Origin: Pseudomonas sp. RIT-562
GTDB taxonomy: Bacteria > Pseudomonadota > Gammaproteobacteria > Pseudomonadales > Pseudomonadaceae
Direction: 5' to 3'
DNA: 64,000 nucleotides
NCBI RefSeq assembly: GCF_026241895.1
Contig: NZ_JAPJIV010000001.1
Location: forward strand, 62,001-126,000
The position numbers and the translations under genes are program-made. Positions within the stretch are counted from its first letter, which is position 1. Each line of letters begins with the position of its first letter. This document shows positions 55,615 to 64,000 of this stretch, in pieces. Below the pieces are notes generated by a model. It was given only the letters and a program-made list of their open reading frames with translations. It searched no databases and was not told where the DNA came from.

Positions 55615-56910
55615 ATGAAAGTCAAAGGCATCCGCTGGTGGATGGTCGGCCTGGTCACGGCTGGCCTGATGGTTAACTACCTGGCCCGTAACACCCTCTC
55701 AGTGGCCGCCCCGACCCTGATGAGCGAAATGAACATCACCACCGAGCAGTACTCGCACATCGTGGTCGCGTGGCAAGTTTGCTACGCCCTGATGCAGCCG
55801 GTAGCTGGCTATATCATCGACGCCATCGGCACCAAGATGGGCTTTGCGATTTTTGCCTTTTCCTGGTCAGTTGCCTGCGCCTTGGCAGCACTGGCGACCG
55901 GCTGGCAAGGCCTGGCCTTTGTCCGGGGTCTGCTTGGCCTGACGGAAGCAGCCGGTCTGCCAGCGGCAGTCAAAGCGTCCACGGAATGGTTTCCGGCCAA
56001 GGAACGCTCGGTGGCCATCGGCTGGTTCAACATTGGTTCGTCGATCGGTGCGCTGCTGGCGCCACCCCTGGTGGTCTGGGCGATCCTGCACAGCGGCTGG
56101 GAACTGGCTTTCCTCATCGTCGGCGGCCTGGGCGTGCTCTGGAGCTTTCTGTGGGTCATTCTCTACAAGCACCCGCGCGACCAGAAACGCCTGAGTGACG
56201 AGGAGCGCGACTACATCCTCAACGGCCAGGAAGATCACTTCAAAGACCCCGCCACGAAAAAAGGCAGCTGGAAGAAGATCATCGGCAGCCGCAACTTCTA
56301 CGCCATCGCCAGCGCCCGCATGCTCTCCGAGCCTGCCTGGCAGACGTTTAACGCGTGGATTCCGCTGTACCTGATGACCGAAAGGCACATGAACATCAAG
56401 GAAATCGCCATGTTCGCCTGGCTGCCCTTCCTTGCCGCAGACCTTGGCTGTGTGCTCGGCGGGTATCTGAGCCCGTTTTTTCATAAGCACTGCAAGGTGT
56501 CGCTGTTCACCTCGCGCAAAATGGTCCTGCTCTTCGGTGCTTCCTGCATGATCGGCCCGGCCTGCATCGGTCTCGTGGCCAGCCCGTACACCGCTATCGC
56601 CTTGCTGTGCATCGGCGGCTTCGCCCACCAGACATTGTCGGGGGCGCTGTATGCAATCACCTCGGACTCCTTCGGCAAGAACGAGGTCGCGACTGCCACC
56701 GGCATGGGCGGGATGTTCGGCTACCTTGGGGCTGCGGCGTTCACCATGGTGTTTGGAGTGATGGTCACCAAGATCGGCTATAGCCCGCTGTTCGTGGTGC
56801 TGGCGATCTTTGACATCGTCGCAGCATTCATCGTCTGGACCGTTGCCCGCGAACTCAAGCCTCAGCTGGCTGCTCCGGGTCCACAGGCCACATTGCAACC
56901 GGCTGGCTAA
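55615..56910 (+). CDS. ExuT-like hexuronate/sugar-acid transporter (MFS)
   Basis: The 431-aa protein has twelve membrane helices and the ACS-family MFS signature: MKVKGIRWWMVGLVTAGLMVNYLARNTLSVAAPTLMSEMNI, then VRGLLGLTEAAGLPAAVKASTEWFPAKERSVAIG. The pattern closely fits ExuT-type galacturonate or glucuronate uptake; glucarate-type relatives are possible. I take the ATG with GGTGA upstream, not the start of the longer frame. No catabolic genes are nearby. The promoter and operator upstream suggest substrate-induced expression. Confidence 0.85.
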   Translation: MKVKGIRWWMVGLVTAGLMVNYLARNTLSVAAPTLMSEMNITTEQYSHIVVAWQVCYALMQPVAGYIIDAIGTKMGFAIFAFSWSVACALAALATGWQGLAFVRGLLGLTEAAGLPAAVKASTEWFPAKERSVAIGWFNIGSSIGALLAPPLVVWAILHSGWELAFLIVGGLGVLWSFLWVILYKHPRDQKRLSDEERDYILNGQEDHFKDPATKKGSWKKIIGSRNFYAIASARMLSEPAWQTFNAWIPLYLMTERHMNIKEIAMFAWLPFLAADLGCVLGGYLSPFFHKHCKVSLFTSRKMVLLFGASCMIGPACIGLVASPYTAIALLCIGGFAHQTLSGALYAITSDSFGKNEVATATGMGGMFGYLGAAAFTMVFGVMVTKIGYSPLFVVLAIFDIVAAFIVWTVARELKPQLAAPGPQATLQPAG

Positions 56911-56947
56911 ACGAGAGCCCGCTGGAAGCCTGTGGTAGCCGGCTTAA

Positions 56948-57036
56948 GGGAGCAAGGCTTGCCCGCGTTGGTGGTGGATCAATCACATCAATTTCGGATG
57001 TGCTACCGTCATCGCGGGCAAGCCTTGCTCCCACAA
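56948..57036. repeat. Paired REP element
   Basis: GGGAGCAAGGCTTGCCCGCG and its inverse complement flank a 50-base centre ahead of the glutathione transferase gene. Confidence 0.9.
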
Positions 57037-57069
57037 CTGCCCGACACCACCACTGACCGAGACGCCGCC

Positions 57070-57699
57070 ATGTCCACCCCCACCATGACCCTCTACCACA
57101 ATCCCCTCTCGCCCTTCGTCCGCAAAGTCATGGTGCTGCTGCACGAAACCGGCCAGCAAGACCGAGTTGCCCTGCAAAACTGTGTGCTCTCCCCGGTCGC
57201 CCCAGACCCGAGTCTGATCAACGACAACCCCCTGAGCAAAATCCCCGCCCTGCGCCTGGCCGATGGCGCCGTCATCCACGACAGCCGCGTGATCCTCGAC
57301 TACCTCGATCACCAGCACGTCGGCAACCCGCTGATCCCCCGCGAAGGCTCGGCCCGCTGGCGGCGCCTGACCCTGGCCTCCATGGCCGACGGCATCATGG
57401 ACGCCGCTGTACTGACCCGCTACGAACTCGCCCTGCGCGCCCCAGAAAAACACTGGGATGAATGGCTCGACGGCCAACGCGAGAAAATCCGCCGGGCCCT
57501 GGCACTGCTGGAAAAGGACGCGATTGCTGAACTGACCAGCCACTTTGATGTAGCGGCGATCAGTGTGGCCTGTGCGTTGGGTTATCTGGACCTGCGTCAT
57601 GCGGACCTGGACTGGCGCACGGCAAATCCGCAGTTGGCAGCGTGGTATTTCGAGGTGAGTCAGCGGCCTTCGATGTTGGCGACGATGCCGAAGGTTTAG
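57070..57699 (+). CDS. Glutathione S-transferase family protein
   Basis: The 209-aa protein has a thioredoxin-like N-terminal half (TLYHNPLSPFVRKVMVLLHETG, then NPLSKIPALRLADGAVIHDSRVILDYLD with the cis-proline and the glutathione-binding D-S) and an all-helical C-terminal half. The likely catalytic residue is the serine of NPLSPF. It may conjugate or reduce electrophiles with glutathione. The frame extends 46 codons upstream into the REP element; the ATG gives the normal length. Confidence 0.9.
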   Translation: MSTPTMTLYHNPLSPFVRKVMVLLHETGQQDRVALQNCVLSPVAPDPSLINDNPLSKIPALRLADGAVIHDSRVILDYLDHQHVGNPLIPREGSARWRRLTLASMADGIMDAAVLTRYELALRAPEKHWDEWLDGQREKIRRALALLEKDAIAELTSHFDVAAISVACALGYLDLRHADLDWRTANPQLAAWYFEVSQRPSMLATMPKV

Positions 57700-57721
57700 A
57701 TTTCGTTGGAGGTAATGGCCT

Positions 57722-57802
57722 CAAAAGATCGCAGCCTGCGGCAGCTCCTACGTTGGAATACATTCCCCCTGTAGGAGCTGCCGAAGGCTGCGATCTCTTG
57801 AT
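57722..57802. repeat. Palindromic repeat of the GATCGCAGCC family
   Basis: CAAAAGATCGCAGCCTGCGG and the inverse CCGAAGGCTGCGATCTCTTG surround a 30-base centre. The pair of arms matches the repeat at 41882. Confidence 0.85.
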
Positions 57803-57821
57803 CATAGCGCCATGACCCTAT

Positions 57822-57893
57822 CAGTTCTGCTAGTAGGCAGTGGCTAAAGAAACGCCGATGCTAAAGGTCCGATCTTGCAGACCCTGCTCGAAG
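57822..57893 (+). promoter_or_regulatory. Orphan copy of the RHS-gene leader
   Basis: These 72 bases align without gaps to the leader of the RHS-core gene at 61752-61823, about 70 percent identical by my own count, including CAGTTCTG-TAGTAGGCA and ACC-TGCTCG. No RHS reading frame follows. The remaining bases to 58050 show no gene. It is probably a relic of a lost RHS gene. The whole gap from 57700 to 58050 is otherwise a repeat plus this leader. Confidence 0.6.
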
Positions 57894-58050
57894 TACAGCC
57901 TCTTGCAGCATGACGACCACGGATGTATTTAATCTGCCCCCCTGCTACGCCCTACACCTCTCAGCTACCTTCCAGTCGCAAACAACCGCGCAATAAAAAC
58001 CGCCAACAACCGACCCTCCCGCTGATCCTCCCGCAACCCAACCGACCGGT

Positions 58051-59421
58051 TCATTCCACCGCCCCAATATCAAACTCCAGAGGCTTCACCGCCCTCTGCC
58101 CCACCCCATACCAATCCAGTTTTCGCGTCAGCACCATAAACACCCCCAACAGCCCGAACAGCAGCAACGAACCCATCAGCAATGCGTAATCCTCAGCACT
58201 CAACAATCCATACAGCAGCCCGTACAGCGCAGCCAATCCAACCGAAAAACCAACCCCATGCCACACACTGCGCAGCACATGACAAACATAAAACCCGATC
58301 AACACCACGCATCCGCTGGCGGACAACAAATACGCCAGCGCAAAGCCGATATGCTCCGACAGCGACAACAGCAGCAAATAAAAGAACGCCAACGCCACGC
58401 CCACCAATGCGTATTGCACCGGGTGCACCGCCAGACTTTTGAGCACTTCAAACAGGAAGAAACCGGCAAAGGTAAGGGCGATGAACAGCAGTGCATATTT
58501 GATCGCCCGATCACTCTTCAGGTACTGGTCCACTGGGTCGATGAAACTGACGCCAAAACTGCGGCCGTTGAACGCTTCGCAGCCGCCACCCGACACACAA
58601 TTGTTCAAGGCTTCGTGCAGGTTGGTGGAGAAAAAAGTGGTCTGCCAGCGGGCGGTAAAGCCTCGGTCATCAACCTCGCGTTGTGCCGGCAAGTAATTGC
58701 CGATGAAGCTTGGGTGTGGCCAGTTGGCGGCCAGCGCCACCGTGCTGGTCTTGCCCACCGGAAGGATTTGCATCTGGCCGGTGCCTTGCAGCTGCAGGTC
58801 GAAACCGAAGGCCAGCTCGGATACTTGTGCAGCATCCAGTTTGGGCAAGGTGACGTGTACGCCCTCTCCCAGCCACCCGACCTGACTGCCCGGTACGAAA
58901 TCCAGGGTTTGCCCATTCAGCTGCAGCTTCAGGGCATTTTCGATACCCCTGATATCACTGATGCCGACCGCCAGGAATGGCTGATCAAACTGGTAGTCAG
59001 CAAAGTTTTCCTTGATGCCCAACTGCGCTGGGATCGAAAAATGTCCGTTGATGCGGTTGTTGGCGTGAAACAACCGCGCCTGGTAGATACCGCGCGAGCG
59101 CAGTTCAGTCTCGACCTGGCCATCCAGTTCGAAACGCTCGGGCAGAAAATACAGGCGCCCCCGCTCTTCACCGAGTTCCTGATAGCGCTGATTAGTTTTT
59201 TCGTTGAGTTTCCAGGTACGCACTACTTTGCGGTACGGCACCACCATCAGCGGTCCACTGACTTGCTGGTGATAACTGGAGCTGCGGGCGATGTCTTCGA
59301 GCACGCCATCGCGCAATTCCTGGCGGTCCTGAATCAGGCCGTTGATCATCAATAGCGGGATCAGCAACAACAGAATTAGCAGGGCAATGGCCCCGAGTTT
59401 CAATGTCAGATTTCGGTTCAT
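58051..59421 (-). CDS. creD: CreD family inner membrane protein
   Basis: The 456-aa protein has an N-terminal helix (LTLKLGAIALLILLLLIPLLMINGLI), a large periplasmic domain with SSSYHQQVSGPLMVVPY and KENFADYQFDQPFL, and five or six C-terminal helices. CreD is the effector induced by CreBC and affects envelope stability and beta-lactam response in pseudomonads. It follows creC on the same strand across 130 bases holding a REP half-unit. No clear TTCAC-type CreB box was found upstream. Confidence 0.9.
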   Translation of the reverse strand: MNRNLTLKLGAIALLILLLLIPLLMINGLIQDRQELRDGVLEDIARSSSYHQQVSGPLMVVPYRKVVRTWKLNEKTNQRYQELGEERGRLYFLPERFELDGQVETELRSRGIYQARLFHANNRINGHFSIPAQLGIKENFADYQFDQPFLAVGISDIRGIENALKLQLNGQTLDFVPGSQVGWLGEGVHVTLPKLDAAQVSELAFGFDLQLQGTGQMQILPVGKTSTVALAANWPHPSFIGNYLPAQREVDDRGFTARWQTTFFSTNLHEALNNCVSGGGCEAFNGRSFGVSFIDPVDQYLKSDRAIKYALLFIALTFAGFFLFEVLKSLAVHPVQYALVGVALAFFYLLLLSLSEHIGFALAYLLSASGCVVLIGFYVCHVLRSVWHGVGFSVGLAALYGLLYGLLSAEDYALLMGSLLLFGLLGVFMVLTRKLDWYGVGQRAVKPLEFDIGAVE

Positions 59422-59512
59422 GGGACTCTCCCTGTGTGGATGGGGAAAGTCTGCAAGCCGTGTATGGGGTTTATGTGGGAGAACTATGGAGATTATGTGG
59501 AGACTGCAATCG

Positions 59513-59538
59513 TGTGCGGGAGCGGGCTTGCTCGCGAA
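59513..59538. repeat. Single REP unit between creC and creD
   Basis: GTGCGGGAGCGGGCTTGCTC followed by GCGAA is one REP core between the creC stop and the creD start. Confidence 0.7.
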
Positions 59539-59553
59539 TGCCGCAACATGCTC

Positions 59554-60972
59554 CTAAGCCAGGCGCAAGACGACCTCAACCCCACCCTCGACATTGCCAA
59601 TAAACAACGTTCCATTGTGCAACTTGGCCACTTCTTCAACAAAGTTGAGCCCCAGACCTGTGCTCTTGCGCCCGCTGTCCGGACGCGGCAAAGAATAAAA
59701 ACGCTCACTCAATCGGGGCAGCGCATAGTCAGGTATGGCTTCTGCCTGGTTAAACAGCCTGACCTCAATCTGTCCCCCAACTCGTTTAACGCTAAATCGC
59801 AGCAGACCGTGCACGGGAGTGAAATCCAGGGCATTGTCCAGCAGGTTAGCCAGCGCCTGGCGCAATAGAAAAGGTTCGCCCATCAGCTCCAGATCCGCGG
59901 CTATCGCGTGTTCCACTCGCAGCTGCTGGCCTTCGATACGCGCCGCCTGAGCACTCAGCAACTCGTTGACCAGCTCCGCCAAGGGAACAGCAACGCGCTC
60001 TTCCAGGCCTTGACGCTGTTCCACTTGGGCCAGATTGAGCAGCCGCTCGATCAACTGCTGCATGCGCACGCTTTCGCTGTCGATATTGCTGACGAACCGC
60101 TGCTGCTGGGCCAACGGCATCTCGCCTTGCAGCAATTCTGCCGCACCGCGAATTGCCGCCAGCGGGCTCTTCAACTCATGCGTGAGCGTGTGCACATACC
60201 GCTCGACGTAAGCCTTGCCCTCCAGCTGCGTGCGCATATGTTCGACCGCTGTCGCCAGTTGCTGCATTTCGCCGCCACGATAATGCGGCACCTCGGCCCG
60301 CCGGCCTTCACTCACTGCCTGGGCATAAGAAGTAAGCCTGCGCAGCGCAGCACTCAACCACCAGGACAACAGCGCGCCGAACAATAAGCCAAGTCCGATC
60401 AACCCGGCGCCATAGCCAAGCAATCGACGCTCGGTGCGATCCACGTAAGGCTGCAGTGAGCTGTTGGGTTTGGCCACGGTGACCACGCCAATGATCTTGC
60501 CGCCATCGCGGATCGGCGCTGCGACATGCATCACCGAAGAACTCGCATCGTCCGGATTGCTGCGACTGGAACGGGCCCCGTACTCGCCGCGCAGAGTCAG
60601 CAACACATCGTTCCAGCGCGAGTAGTCCTGCCCTACTGCAACTCCGCTGGAATCCAGCACCACGATGCCTTTGGCGTCAGTCACATAAATGCGGTGATTG
60701 ACCTGGTTTTTCGCCAACCCCCAGATACTCGCCTTTGGCTGCCGCTCGCCATAGGCCCTGAGTAATTCCGGCCAGCGGTTCTGGTTGAGGGTGCCAGCCT
60801 TGAAGTCATCGCGAAGGATTTCGGCCATCAAGTTCGCCGTGTCCACCAGGGTTTCTTCGGTGGACTGGCGCACGCCCGGGCGGATTTCTTCCATCACTGT
60901 GTTGAGCACGAAGTAGCCGGTCAAGCCGATGAACAGCAAATAGACCAGGAAAATCCGTATACCCAACGGCAT
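59554..60972 (-). CDS. creC: CreC sensor histidine kinase
   Basis: The 472-aa kinase has two membrane helices (residues 6-26 and about 186-206) enclosing a periplasmic sensor, a HAMP linker, the phosphorylated H265 (HTLTHELKSPLAA), and an ATPase domain with ALANLLDNALDFTP and the G-box STGLGLNFVEEV. It senses envelope or carbon signals and phosphorylates CreB. Its ATG overlaps the creB stop as TAATG. Confidence 0.95.
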   Translation of the reverse strand: MPLGIRIFLVYLLFIGLTGYFVLNTVMEEIRPGVRQSTEETLVDTANLMAEILRDDFKAGTLNQNRWPELLRAYGERQPKASIWGLAKNQVNHRIYVTDAKGIVVLDSSGVAVGQDYSRWNDVLLTLRGEYGARSSRSNPDDASSSVMHVAAPIRDGGKIIGVVTVAKPNSSLQPYVDRTERRLLGYGAGLIGLGLLFGALLSWWLSAALRRLTSYAQAVSEGRRAEVPHYRGGEMQQLATAVEHMRTQLEGKAYVERYVHTLTHELKSPLAAIRGAAELLQGEMPLAQQQRFVSNIDSESVRMQQLIERLLNLAQVEQRQGLEERVAVPLAELVNELLSAQAARIEGQQLRVEHAIAADLELMGEPFLLRQALANLLDNALDFTPVHGLLRFSVKRVGGQIEVRLFNQAEAIPDYALPRLSERFYSLPRPDSGRKSTGLGLNFVEEVAKLHNGTLFIGNVEGGVEVVLRLA

Positions 60973-61652
60973 TAGCTGTGTCCCGGGCTGTAGCTGTAAC
61001 CGAGGCCGCGATGGGTCTGAATCGGCTCTGCGTCGGCCTTAACCAATCGCAATTTGGCTCGGACACTCTTGATGTGGCTGTCGATGCTGCGCTCGTAGCC
61101 TGCATCGGCAGCCACGCCCAGCGCATCAAGCAACTGCTCGCGGCTGAAGACTCGTTCGGGCTGTTCGAGCAGGCACTGCAGCAGGCGGAACTCGTGGCGG
61201 GTCAGGCTCAGGGCCTGATTGCGATAGCTGATCTGCACGCGCTCGCTGTCCACTCGAAACAGAGTCGACAAGGGTTCGCTCAGGTTTTTTGGCGCCGTGC
61301 GCTTGAGAATCGCCCGGACCCGCGCCGCGACTTCCCGCGGGCTGAACGGCTTGACCACGTAATCGTCGGCACCGATCTCCAGGCCGACGACACGGTCGAT
61401 TTCGCCATCGCGGGCACTGAGAAACATCACCGGTACTTCGCTGAAACGCCGCAGTTGCTTGCAGGTTTCGAAGCCGCTGATGTCCGGCAGACCGATGTCG
61501 AGGATGATCAGGTCCGCCGGGGTCAGACGCTGATGCTCCAGCGCTGCCGCGCCAAGGGTCAGCCACGCGGTGCTGAACCCCTCGCCCTGCAAGGCGAAAA
61601 TCAGCGTGTCGGCAATCGCCGCTTCGTCTTCGACAATCAGGATATGAGGCAT
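60972..61652 (-). CDS. creB: CreB response regulator
   Basis: The 226-aa protein has a receiver domain (HILIVEDEAAIADTL; phosphoacceptor D52 in LIILDIGLPD) and an OmpR-type winged helix C-terminal domain (LTRHEFRLLQCLLEQPERVFSREQLLDAL ... HRGLGYSY). Phospho-CreB activates creD. I use the ATG giving MPHILIVEDE; an upstream extension by 14 residues is not family-like. It is the first gene of the leftward creBCD group. Confidence 0.95.
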   Translation of the reverse strand: MPHILIVEDEAAIADTLIFALQGEGFSTAWLTLGAAALEHQRLTPADLIILDIGLPDISGFETCKQLRRFSEVPVMFLSARDGEIDRVVGLEIGADDYVVKPFSPREVAARVRAILKRTAPKNLSEPLSTLFRVDSERVQISYRNQALSLTRHEFRLLQCLLEQPERVFSREQLLDALGVAADAGYERSIDSHIKSVRAKLRLVKADAEPIQTHRGLGYSYSPGHS

Positions 61653-61751
61653 GGCGTCCGAGGGTGGTGGTGGAGTGGGCGAACGGTGACTCAAGGCTGG
61701 ATCGACGTCAATCGGGCTGAGTTCAATCGCGGCGGGGTCTGTAGGAACTAG

Positions 61752-61823
61752 CAGTTCTGATAGTAGGCAATGGTTGAAAAAGGATCGATGCTGAAGGAAC
61801 TGCTTTTTGGACCTTGCTCGGAG
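61752..61823 (+). promoter_or_regulatory. Conserved leader of the RHS-core gene
   Basis: This sequence immediately precedes the RHS-core gene and is matched by the orphan at 57822-57893. It ends in GGAG, the ribosome site 8 bases before the ATG. It carries CAGTTCTGATAGTAGGCA, probably promoter or RNA leader. Confidence 0.55.
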
Positions 61824-61831
61824 CTAAGTCG

Positions 61832-62623
61832 ATGTCTACTCCTTCACGCAAAACGATACTGCTCGCAACCGATCAACAGCAGTCGGTGTTGAACGCCCTC
61901 ACCGCGAATCAGCCTCACCCTATTGCTTACTCACCCTATGGCCACCGTGCACCGGAAAACGGTTTACTCAGTCTGCTCGGGTTTAACGGCGAACTGCCGG
62001 ACTCGTTGACCGGGCATTATCATTTGGGGAAAGGGTATCGGCAGTTCAATCCGGTTTTGATGCGGTTTCACAGTCCGGATAGTTGGAGTCCGTTTGGAGA
62101 GGGCGGGTTGAATGCGTATGCTTATGGCGGAGGTGACCCGAGGAATAGTGAAGATCCAACGGGGCATGTTGCGGTGCTTTACAAATGGTTGCACGTAGCA
62201 TCACAGTTATTTCCGCCAGCTCCACCTTTGCCACCGAGAAAGCCACCGCCTTTACTACCAAGAGCACCCCGCCTCCCTATTTCGTCAAAGGCTGTTCTTC
62301 CACCTCCTCCTGCCTTGCCTCCTCGCGGTACTCCACAGCAGTCAATCAAACCTAAAAAATATGTGCCCACCCTTCCTAAGGGTAGCTTTCTGACTTCCGA
62401 AGAGACATTGGTCATACCTTCAAACAACAATCCAGATCATGCTTGGTTCATACCAGTATCAGAAACCGAACAGTCTGTAGAGCAACTCATAAAACAAGGG
62501 GCAGCACCTCCCCCGAAAATCATAAAAGGAAAGGCAACACCTCCCCCAGTTACCGGAGGCCCAAACATCAATTATGCTTTCGAACCCGATGATGCACCCA
62601 ACTCCCGGATTCGCCGGTCATAG
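61832..62623 (+). CDS. Orphan RHS repeat-associated core protein with proline-rich tail
   Basis: The 263-aa protein lacks the long YD-repeat part but has the RHS core (residues 30-112): YSPYGHRAPENGLLSLLGFNGELPDSLTGHYHLGKGYRQFNP followed by RFHSPDSWSPFGEGGLNAYAYGGGDPRNSEDPTGH. After the DPTGH boundary comes a unique tail with long proline runs (PPAPPLPPRKPPPLLPR, PPPPALPPRG). In RHS systems the tail is the variable effector. No immunity gene follows. The tail's codon use is AT-richer than neighbours. Its function is unknown; short RHS cores like this are scattered in Pseudomonas genomes. Confidence 0.85.
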   Translation: MSTPSRKTILLATDQQQSVLNALTANQPHPIAYSPYGHRAPENGLLSLLGFNGELPDSLTGHYHLGKGYRQFNPVLMRFHSPDSWSPFGEGGLNAYAYGGGDPRNSEDPTGHVAVLYKWLHVASQLFPPAPPLPPRKPPPLLPRAPRLPISSKAVLPPPPALPPRGTPQQSIKPKKYVPTLPKGSFLTSEETLVIPSNNNPDHAWFIPVSETEQSVEQLIKQGAAPPPKIIKGKATPPPVTGGPNINYAFEPDDAPNSRIRRS

Positions 62624-62648
62624 AGCCGCGGGGCACGAAACACCCGAA

Positions 62649-63155
62649 TTAACAATCCGGCTTATCCGCCGTAAAGCGCCGAGCCGGATTCACCGCCGCT
62701 CCAAACTCTCGCAGCGCCTTCGCCCCTATCAACAACGGATAATTAAAACTGCTGCGATCCGTCAGATTGACTTCGACCGTACGCTTAACGTTACCCAGGC
62801 ACAGTTCAAGGTCAACCACCGGCCGCTTGGACGGCGCGGCCGATTCTTCATCATCCGCATCCTCTTCCGAGCGGGTCTTGATCTTGCTGATCCGCGCGAC
62901 CTTGTGTTCATAGACCTTATTGCTCGCATCCTTGGTCGCCAGGCGGAAACGCACCCACTCATCACCATCTCGGGTAAAGGTTTCGATGTCTTTGGCCGAC
63001 AGTGACGCGGTCAGGGCGCCGGTGTCCATCTTGGCCTTGAGCACTTCGCCGCCGATTTCCGGTAGCGCGATGTATTCGTAGCGACCGTACAGGGTCGGTT
63101 CGGCGGCCATGATTGGCAGGGCCACAAGGGACAGCAGTGCTAGGAGGGCTTTCAA
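62649..63155 (-). CDS. Retropepsin-like aspartic protease / zinc-protease family protein
   Basis: The 168-aa protein has a signal peptide (MKALLALLSLVALPIMAAEP) and the aspartic protease motif MDTGALTASL with D44 in a DTGA context. It then has an acidic insert (SEEDADDEES) and SSFNYPLLIGAKALREF near the end. The family is commonly called putative ATP-dependent zinc protease (RimK-associated), but the fold is retropepsin-like and would act as a homodimer in the periplasm. It is a single gene. Confidence 0.85.
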   Translation of the reverse strand: MKALLALLSLVALPIMAAEPTLYGRYEYIALPEIGGEVLKAKMDTGALTASLSAKDIETFTRDGDEWVRFRLATKDASNKVYEHKVARISKIKTRSEEDADDEESAAPSKRPVVDLELCLGNVKRTVEVNLTDRSSFNYPLLIGAKALREFGAAVNPARRFTADKPDC

Positions 63156-63230
63156 TTAGTGGGCGTCCTGGAAATGTGGATTGCGCAATTTTAGACCGCC
63201 AGTTGTGAATTCGTTCGGTCTTGAGATTTT

Positions 63231-63255
63231 TCGCGAGCAGGCTCGCTCCTACAGG
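63231..63255. repeat. Single REP unit
   Basis: TCGCGAGCAGGCTCGCTCCT plus ACAGG is a self-complementary REP unit between two genes. Confidence 0.7.
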
Positions 63256-63350
63256 GTCGCGCGTCGTGATGCCTGCAGAAGTGAAACCGATTTGGCCTCT
63301 CGCCCGAAGCTGCTTATCATGACGCGCCCAAATGATTTCAAGAGTTACTT

Positions 63351-64000
63351 ATGCGCCGCCTGCTCACCGGCTGTTTCGTTACCTTCCTGCTGTTGCTCAA
63401 CACCTTGGTTCTGTTTGGGCCGCTGATGGTGTTTGCCTTGCTCAAGCTGGTGCTCCCAGGTCGCCCGCGCGACCTTGCCTCCCTGGCGGTGATGTGGATT
63501 GCCGAGACCTGGGCGGAAGTCGACAAGCTGATTTTCCGCCTATGCATCCCCACTCAGTGGGACATCCGTGGCGGCGATGAGCTGCGCACCGATACGTCCT
63601 ACCTGGTGATCAGCAACCATCAATCCTGGGTCGATATCCCAGCGCTGATCCAGACCCTGAACCGGCGCACGCCGTTCTTCAAATTTTTCCTCAAGAAAGA
63701 ACTGATCTGGGTGCCGTTCCTGGGCCTGGCGTGGTGGGCGCTGGATTACCCGTTCATGAAGCGCTACAGCAAAGCCTTCCTGGCGAAGAACCCGGAGCTT
63801 GCCGGCGAGGACCTGAAAATCACCAAGGCTGCCTGCGAACTGTTCAAGCGCCAGCCGGTGACCGTGGTCAATTATCTGGAAGGCACCCGGTTCACTGCCG
63901 CGAAAAGCGCCCAACAGCAATCACCTTTCACCCATCTGCTCAAACCCAAGGCCGGCGGCGTGGCGTTTGTGCTGGCGGCGATGGGAGAGCAACTGGATGC
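63351..64000 (+). CDS. PlsC-family acyltransferase, partial
   Basis: The frame opens at an ATG and runs off the right edge after 216 residues. It has an N-terminal membrane helix (TGCFVTFLLLLNTLVLFGPLMVFALLKLVL), the acyltransferase histidine H90 and D95 (NHQSWVD), and EGTR at 177-180. That is the 1-acyl-glycerol-3-phosphate acyltransferase signature; the longer YihG-like branch fits best. It would acylate lysophospholipid at the inner membrane. The C-terminus is missing from this window. Confidence 0.9.
   Translation, partial: MRRLLTGCFVTFLLLLNTLVLFGPLMVFALLKLVLPGRPRDLASLAVMWIAETWAEVDKLIFRLCIPTQWDIRGGDELRTDTSYLVISNHQSWVDIPALIQTLNRRTPFFKFFLKKELIWVPFLGLAWWALDYPFMKRYSKAFLAKNPELAGEDLKITKAACELFKRQPVTVVNYLEGTRFTAAKSAQQQSPFTHLLKPKAGGVAFVLAAMGEQLD

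Overview
The window reads as the chromosome of a fluorescent-group Pseudomonas. It is GC-rich and densely coded, with many REP-type palindromes (GTGGGAGC.GGCTTGC family) between genes. The gene order also matches what I know of P. putida, P. fluorescens and P. aeruginosa: gcd, davBA, pqq, three large acyl-CoA dehydrogenases, bioDCHFB, glcB, and a FecI/FecR/receptor locus.

Positions 1 to about 7139 are the right-hand part of an integrated mobile element of satellite or plasmid type, more AT-rich than the chromosome. It encodes a tyrosine integrase, an AlpA-like regulator, two small proteins, a RepB-type primase fused to an SF3 helicase, a small membrane protein and a serine recombinase, all read leftwards. 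It ends at a 47-bp copy of the 3' half of tRNA-Ile2 (CAU), directly followed by that tRNA's terminator. The intact tRNA and the element's left end must lie left of the window. Just beyond the primase gene are two opposed sets of 9-bp-phased repeats flanking an AT-rich spacer, which look like the element's replication origin.

From 7176 to 24350 lies a PQQ and periplasmic glucose oxidation region: a short FtsH-like zinc peptidase, the PQQ-dependent glucose dehydrogenase gcd, an Lrp-type regulator, lysine catabolism genes davBA, pqqF, pqqABCDE and an S9 peptidase. A tiny Pmp3-type membrane protein, a class-III aminotransferase-like protein lacking its PLP lysine, and a divergent LysR regulator follow. 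From 24589 to 31761 there are three paralogous acyl-CoA dehydrogenases with a diguanylate cyclase gene among them; the last is preceded by a PsrA-type fatty-acid operator.

From 32039 to 37876 are a small protein, the biotin operon bioBFHCD and a ComF protein. From 37990 to 49814 come modE, a Tat-exported PhoX-type phosphatase, srkA, rarD, a GcvR-like ACT protein, malate synthase G, a stand-alone receiver protein, a cNMP/CBS/DUF294 protein and a DEDDh exonuclease. Between rarD and the gcvR-like gene are two perfect DnaA boxes plus a third weaker one.

From 49971 to 55356 is a cell-surface-signalling iron uptake operon: ECF sigma factor, FecR anti-sigma factor, hydroxamate-type TonB receptor, PepSY membrane protein and an unlisted 59-aa membrane protein. 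From 55615 on come an ExuT-like transporter with a clear sigma-70 promoter and operator, a glutathione transferase, creBCD (read leftwards), an orphan RHS-core protein with a proline-rich tail, a retropepsin-like protease and, cut by the window edge, a PlsC-family acyltransferase.
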